From: Candidatus Omnitrophota bacterium
GTDB taxonomy: Bacteria > Omnitrophota > Gorgyraeia > Tantalellales > Tantalellaceae
Direction of reading: 5' to 3'
Assembly (NCBI GenBank): GCA_028717825.1
Contig: JAQUNB010000060.1
Coordinates: 1 to 7,088 of the forward strand
DNA length: 7,088 nucleotides
Made by a program: the position numbers and the translations under genes. Under the pieces are notes generated by a model that was not told where the DNA came from, did no database searches, and was given only the letters and a program-made list of their open reading frames with translations. Positions 6,001-7,088 of this stretch are shown here, piece by piece; within the stretch, counting starts at the first letter, position 1; every line of letters begins with the position of its first letter.

Positions 6001-7088
6001 CCATTACGGCTTGGTCAAATCTGGCGGCAAGCGCTTTCTGTTCCGCTTTACTTACTCCTGCCCTTTGCAAATAATCCGTACCGTGGTAATACCCAAGCGC
6101 TACCCTTAGCAATTCGGCTGGTTGATCATATATTTCCACGCCGGTCGCATTCTTGCGTCTGGCCAGATACATTAGAAGCCCAAAATCATCGTTGTTCCCT
6201 ATATTAAGATCCCTCTTCCATTGTTTGGAAGCATACTTCTGTAATACCTTTGACATTTTATTCGCGTTCGCGAGAACCGTATCAAGAACAACTTTTCTTC
6301 CCGTATCTTTTGACCATTGGTCGGTAATAACTCCCGAATATGCCGCCAAATACCAGATACGGTCAGCCCACCATTTATATTGCCCGCTCTGCGTTATCAC
6401 ATTTAATGTGGTTGCGTCGGCCGGGATCCCCGCCATGTCCCTGAAATCAGAATTCCTTGAAACCGTGATCACATTATCTAAAAACTCTTTTGCCGATATT
6501 TTTTCTGTTCCCGCCATGAATTTAGTGAACTGGCTGGCGTAAGCCGGCGAATAACCTTCAGAGCCGGCAACTTGTAGAATATTCCTCATCGGATCCATTT
6601 TGGAAAAGCCCAGCATGGCGGATAAGAAGTTCCCCATTGTCGGATCTTGCGGAGTTAACGCGCTAACATTGATAAACAACTGACCGTTTTCTATATTAGA
6701 CATCTTTGCTACGCCAAAGAGGAAAGAGCTTCCTTTGCTATCCTCAAATATCTTATTAAGGACAGCGTCCTGCCTTATCTCGCCGAACTGGGGCATATTG
6801 TAAATGGTATACATGTTGTTGACCCACTCCGAAAGAGGTATGGCATTCCCCGTACTATCTCTCTTAAGATACAGCGTACCGTCCTTAAAATATGAATCCG
6901 TCCCAAGCCAATCTACGATACCGGCCATACGCTGTTCATCTTGCCCGAATAAAAATGTTCTGAATTCGACGGGTCTATTGTTCATTTCGATATCCAACGC
7001 GCCCGTGATCCTGTCTGCTTCAGGTAAAGTCGGATTTATACCGGTTGTTGTGCCTCCGGGAACTACATATAATGTGCCGGGCACTTCT
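1..7088 (-). CDS. Internal fragment of a giant multidomain envelope protein (TolC/OEP-like repeats plus peptidoglycan-binding domain)
   Basis: One frame on the minus strand is open across the whole window: 2362 full codons with no stop and no identifiable start, so both ends lie outside. The protein must exceed 2362 residues. In order it carries an unrecognised N-side region (1-345), a helical region (346-584), OEP/TolC-like units A to E between 585 and 1814, a peptidoglycan-binding domain (1979-2042) and a beta-rich tail (2043-2362). Cysteine is very rare (about five residues), as is common in exported proteins. No signal peptide can be judged because the N terminus is missing. No convincing transmembrane helix is seen; the most hydrophobic stretch is about 1263-1294. 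The domains imply a location in the periplasm or outer membrane of a diderm bacterium. The size and mosaic make-up resemble Omnitrophota giant proteins (inference). Function is unknown. The open frame is nearly certain; the overall role is not. Confidence 0.97.
2..961 (-). other. Beta-rich C-side region of the fragment, unrecognised (residues 2043-2362)
   Basis: After the wall-binding domain the sequence is dominated by short alternating hydrophobic strands and G/N/D turns, with little helix potential, typical of beta-sandwich modules in surface proteins. Two segments look alike: F-T-T-I-E-R-S-T-Y-E-I-K-K-N-G (from 2112) and F-T-A-I-E-I-A-Y-I-K-S-H-G (from 2254), each followed by aromatic strands. 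This suggests two diverged copies about 142 residues apart. Aromatic residues are frequent (for example G-G-P-W-Q-E-M-R-F and F-G-W-D-Q-S-Y), as in carbohydrate- or protein-binding sandwiches, but no named family is recognised. The frame is still open at the edge of the window. Confidence 0.5.
962..1153 (-). other. Peptidoglycan-binding domain, PG_binding_1 type (residues 1979-2042)
   Basis: This 64-residue module matches the three-helix peptidoglycan-binding domain found in many wall hydrolases and L,D-transpeptidases. It has V-K-N-V-Q-A-V-L-K-G-L-G-Y (1985-1997), matching the usual V-x-x-L-Q-x-x-L-x-x-L-G-Y. D-G-I-F-G-A-K-T (2003-2010) matches the hallmark D-G-x-F-G-x-x-T, A-L-K-S-F-Q (2013-2018) follows, and G-L-x-x-x-G-x-V-D-S-K-T (2022-2033) completes the family pattern. 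Such domains bind the peptide or glycan part of peptidoglycan. No hydrolase or transpeptidase catalytic motif is seen on either side within the window, so here it more likely anchors or positions the giant chain on the cell's own wall or, if the chain faces outward, on another cell's wall. Confidence 0.92.
1154..1645 (-). other. Linker between unit E and the peptidoglycan-binding domain (residues 1815-1978)
   Basis: The sequence turns from helical to beta-like, with a Y-I-D-E-N-G motif at 1859-1864, then I-D-V-R-D-I-K-T-G-K and Y-D-N-K-G-K-V-V-Y-Y-D-D-T-G-R. These D-x-x-G turns between hydrophobic strands resemble small beta modules of surface proteins and are reminiscent of YD/RHS-type strands, although no regular repeat array is present. 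The last part (about 1930-1978) is Ala/Gly/Pro-rich with Y-P-Y-L-A-A-L-A-Q-F-A and Y-M-P-A-I-V-S-Y-I-V-Q-G-K, leading into the next domain. No family is recognised. Confidence 0.45.
1646..2251 (-). other. TolC/OEP-like unit E (residues 1613-1814)
   Basis: The unit opens with helices (about 1616-1665), including A-M-A-A-F-A-E-A-N-A-K-E. Strand one is near 1669-1677 (F-F-L-K-L-D-Y-S-F). A loop leads to strand two, Y-G-L-L-G-G-I-V-T-E-I-W-D at 1684-1696, at the position of the L-F-D motif of TolC proteins. Long helices run to about 1808, with R-H-E-V-T-Q-L-Y-N-E-T-Q-R-K-Y in the first and a tyrosine-rich K-Y-Y-T-R-E break before the second. The order, length and spacing match units A to D, but sequence identity between units is low. 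It is the last OEP-like unit in the window and is followed by a non-helical linker. Confidence 0.55.
2252..2818 (-). other. TolC/OEP-like unit D (residues 1424-1612)
   Basis: After the proline hinge, an alanine/leucine-rich helix (about 1427-1455) leads to a V-P-G-I-G-Y-F-G-W strand (about 1458-1466), then a polar loop with Y-G-T-G-K-N-G-N. A second strand, R-F-G-A-S-V-M-Y-P-F-V-L-G-G, ends at 1499. This matches the family pattern in which the second strand ends in P, an aromatic and G before the helices. Helices run from about 1505 to 1608 with alternating alanines and charges (for example A-Q-E-A-Y-E-N-A-K). The length, about 189 residues, fits one OEP repeat. It follows unit C after only the short proline hinge and is followed directly by unit E. 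Confidence 0.63.
2819..2875 (-). other. Proline-rich hinge between units C and D (residues 1405-1423)
   Basis: A short stretch rich in Arg, Lys, Glu and Pro (R-K-P-L-P-K-E-P-S-P-S, running into residue 1425) separates the charged coiled coil of unit C from the start of unit D. The prolines would break the helix and give an extended or flexible joint. It is a useful domain boundary mark; no other function is indicated. Confidence 0.6.
2876..3472 (-). other. TolC/OEP-like unit C with long charged coiled coil (residues 1206-1404)
   Basis: A helix (about 1208-1228) leads through Q-R-G-W into strand one, W-V-I-S-I-G-G-T-Y-D-F-W at 1229-1240, close to the G-x-Y strand of TolC proteins. A hydrophobic Gly/Ala/Leu-rich stretch at about 1263-1294 sits where strand two and the start of the next helix are expected. 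It contains P-P-L-G and could instead be a membrane-associated segment. From about 1295 to 1404 the sequence is a strongly charged E/K/R/Q coiled coil. It is interrupted at 1367-1371 by S-G-K-T-S, which resembles the G-x-x-S turn between the two long helices of OEP repeats. The S-G-K-T-S is not a P-loop, because the upstream glycines are missing. The long heptad-like part alone would also fit a generic coiled coil. Confidence 0.5.
3473..4117 (-). other. Linker between units B and C with YIDENG motif and tandem QRGW motifs (residues 991-1205)
   Basis: This mixed region separates the A-B pair from the C-D-E group. Residues about 1040-1105 look beta-rich with several D-G/N-G turns. Residues 1106-1140 form a short helical block (E-G-V-T-D-E-V-L-G-K-L-W-D-K-L) leading to Y-I-D-E-N-G at 1131-1136. 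A helix then ends in E-A-Q-K-Q-R-G-W at 1170-1177, followed by a G-G-Y strand. A second E-A-E-A-Q-R-G-W ends at 1229, inside unit C, so about 52 residues appear weakly duplicated. I do not recognise a family. It may include the degenerate front of another OEP-like unit. Confidence 0.45.
4118..4669 (-). other. TolC/OEP-like unit B (residues 807-990), best-preserved unit
   Basis: This is the clearest TolC-type repeat. A starting helix (about 811-838) contains A-A-E-A-Q-K-R, in the place where TolC repeats have an alanine-rich helix before the first strand. Strand one follows at 843-853 (F-D-M-Q-L-R-A-T-Y-V-F). The hallmark G-P-S-L-S-V-P-I-F-D-P lies at 871-881, matching the family pattern of a second strand ending in a P-hydrophobic-F-D turn. 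Long alternating helices then run to about 983 (for example A-L-Q-Y-S-L-A-E-R and W-A-Q-T-K-L-Q-K-A-Q-A-E-A), ending near L-L-N-A-A-G-V-P at 990. At about 184 residues it has the usual size of one OEP repeat. A stand-alone TolC would have two such repeats plus a signal peptide; here the unit is embedded in a longer chain. Confidence 0.7.
4727..5335 (-). other. TolC/OEP-like unit A (residues 585-787)
   Basis: The order of elements follows an outer-membrane efflux protein repeat. It opens with an alanine-rich helix (about 590-615, A-R-A-Q-A-E-L-S-V-A-L-A-E-V), followed by a first strand near 621-631 (L-K-W-E-T-G-A-L-V-G-Y). A second strand, A-E-F-S-M-A-I-D-T-I-K-G, lies at 640-651 where TolC proteins carry their L-x-L-P-L-F-D-x-G motif. 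Two long alanine/charge-rich helices then run from about 655 to 780 and close with I-I-F-G-D at 779-783. TolC family members use this fold to form the helical periplasmic tunnel and outer-membrane barrel of efflux and type I secretion systems. The usual proline after strand two is missing, and the match is by pattern only. A generic coiled-coil segment is the alternative. Confidence 0.55.
5336..6052 (-). other. Helical region with a possible partial TolC-like unit (residues 346-584)
   Basis: An amphipathic helix at about 346-375 (A-E-Q-K-A-L-A-A-R-F-D-Q-A-V) is followed by a mixed segment with acidic loops and a short beta stretch near 425-440. A Gly/Pro-rich hydrophobic loop (about 475-500, containing M-G-W-L-T-G-L-F) comes next. 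From about 500 to 584 the pattern K-G-S-I-T-Q-Q-E-D-V, then A-Q-R-E-A-L-G-E-A-I-A-K-A-M-G and a short strand resembles the closing helix of an OEP repeat, where a glycine-serine turn leads into a long helix ending in L-x-x-x-L-G. If so, this is the end of a further, poorly preserved unit upstream of unit A. That reading is inference; the front half of such a unit is not convincingly visible. Confidence 0.35.
6053..7087 (-). other. N-side region of the giant protein, unrecognised (residues 1-345)
   Basis: I do not recognise a family here. The first 120 residues look like mixed alpha/beta sequence with many short polar loops. A tryptophan- and aromatic-rich patch lies at about 238-252 (K-W-W-A-D-R-I-W-Y-L). 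After it come amphipathic helices around 260-345, including R-K-V-V-L-D-T-V-L-A near 265 and a Y-Y-H-G-T-D-Y segment at about 333-339. No catalytic signature, metal-binding cluster or membrane span is apparent. The region continues in frame into the helical segment before the first TolC-like unit, so it belongs to the same chain. It could be an enzyme-like or all-helical binding domain, but nothing seen allows a choice. Confidence 0.5.

Noticed and set aside
6153..6542. Plus-strand open frame of 129 codons
   Set aside because: It is antisense to the giant gene, has no recognisable domain, and its serine-, phenylalanine- and arginine-rich composition is typical of an antisense shadow.
1..7088. 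CRISPR array, tRNA, rRNA, insertion sequence, promoter or terminator within the window
   Set aside because: No regular direct repeats, cloverleaf-like sequence, conserved rRNA segment or terminal inverted repeats were seen, and the continuous coding frame leaves no intergenic space for a promoter or terminator.

Overview
The whole window lies inside one enormous protein-coding gene on the minus strand. Reading the reverse complement from position 7087, a single frame runs for 2362 complete codons to position 2 with no stop, and it neither begins nor ends here. I number residues from that first complete codon: residue k occupies + strand positions 7088-3k to 7090-3k. I see no intergenic gap, RNA gene, mobile element, CRISPR array or DNA-level repeat.

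Layout in the direction of translation (right to left): (1) residues 1-345, an unrecognised mixed region with a tryptophan-rich patch; (2) residues 346-584, helix-rich, ending in what looks like the tail of a TolC-type repeat; (3) two strongly diverged repeats resembling outer-membrane efflux protein (OEP/TolC) units, A (585-787) and B (807-990); (4) a mixed linker (991-1205); (5) three more OEP-like units, C (1206-1404), D (1424-1612) and E (1613-1814); (6) a beta-type linker (1815-1978); (7) a clear peptidoglycan-binding domain of the PG_binding_1 type (1979-2042); (8) a beta-rich, unrecognised C-terminal stretch (2043-2362).

The TolC-like units and the peptidoglycan-binding module point to a Gram-negative-type bacterium with a periplasm and outer membrane. 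An open frame above 7 kb with no start or stop, together with mosaic envelope-type domains, resembles the giant genes described in Candidatus Omnitrophota (the OP3 lineage). That assignment is inference from gene architecture, not from a marker gene.

The most interesting point is architectural. A normal TolC protomer has two OEP repeats and works as a trimer, giving six repeats per channel. Here at least five such units, with a possible partial sixth, lie in one chain next to a wall-binding domain. One reading is a single-chain TolC-like tunnel or stalk tied to peptidoglycan. Another is that the TolC coiled-coil fold has been reused as a structural spacer in a giant adhesin-like protein. Residue boundaries come from manual translation and are good to a few residues for recognised motifs, but only rough for the divergent units.
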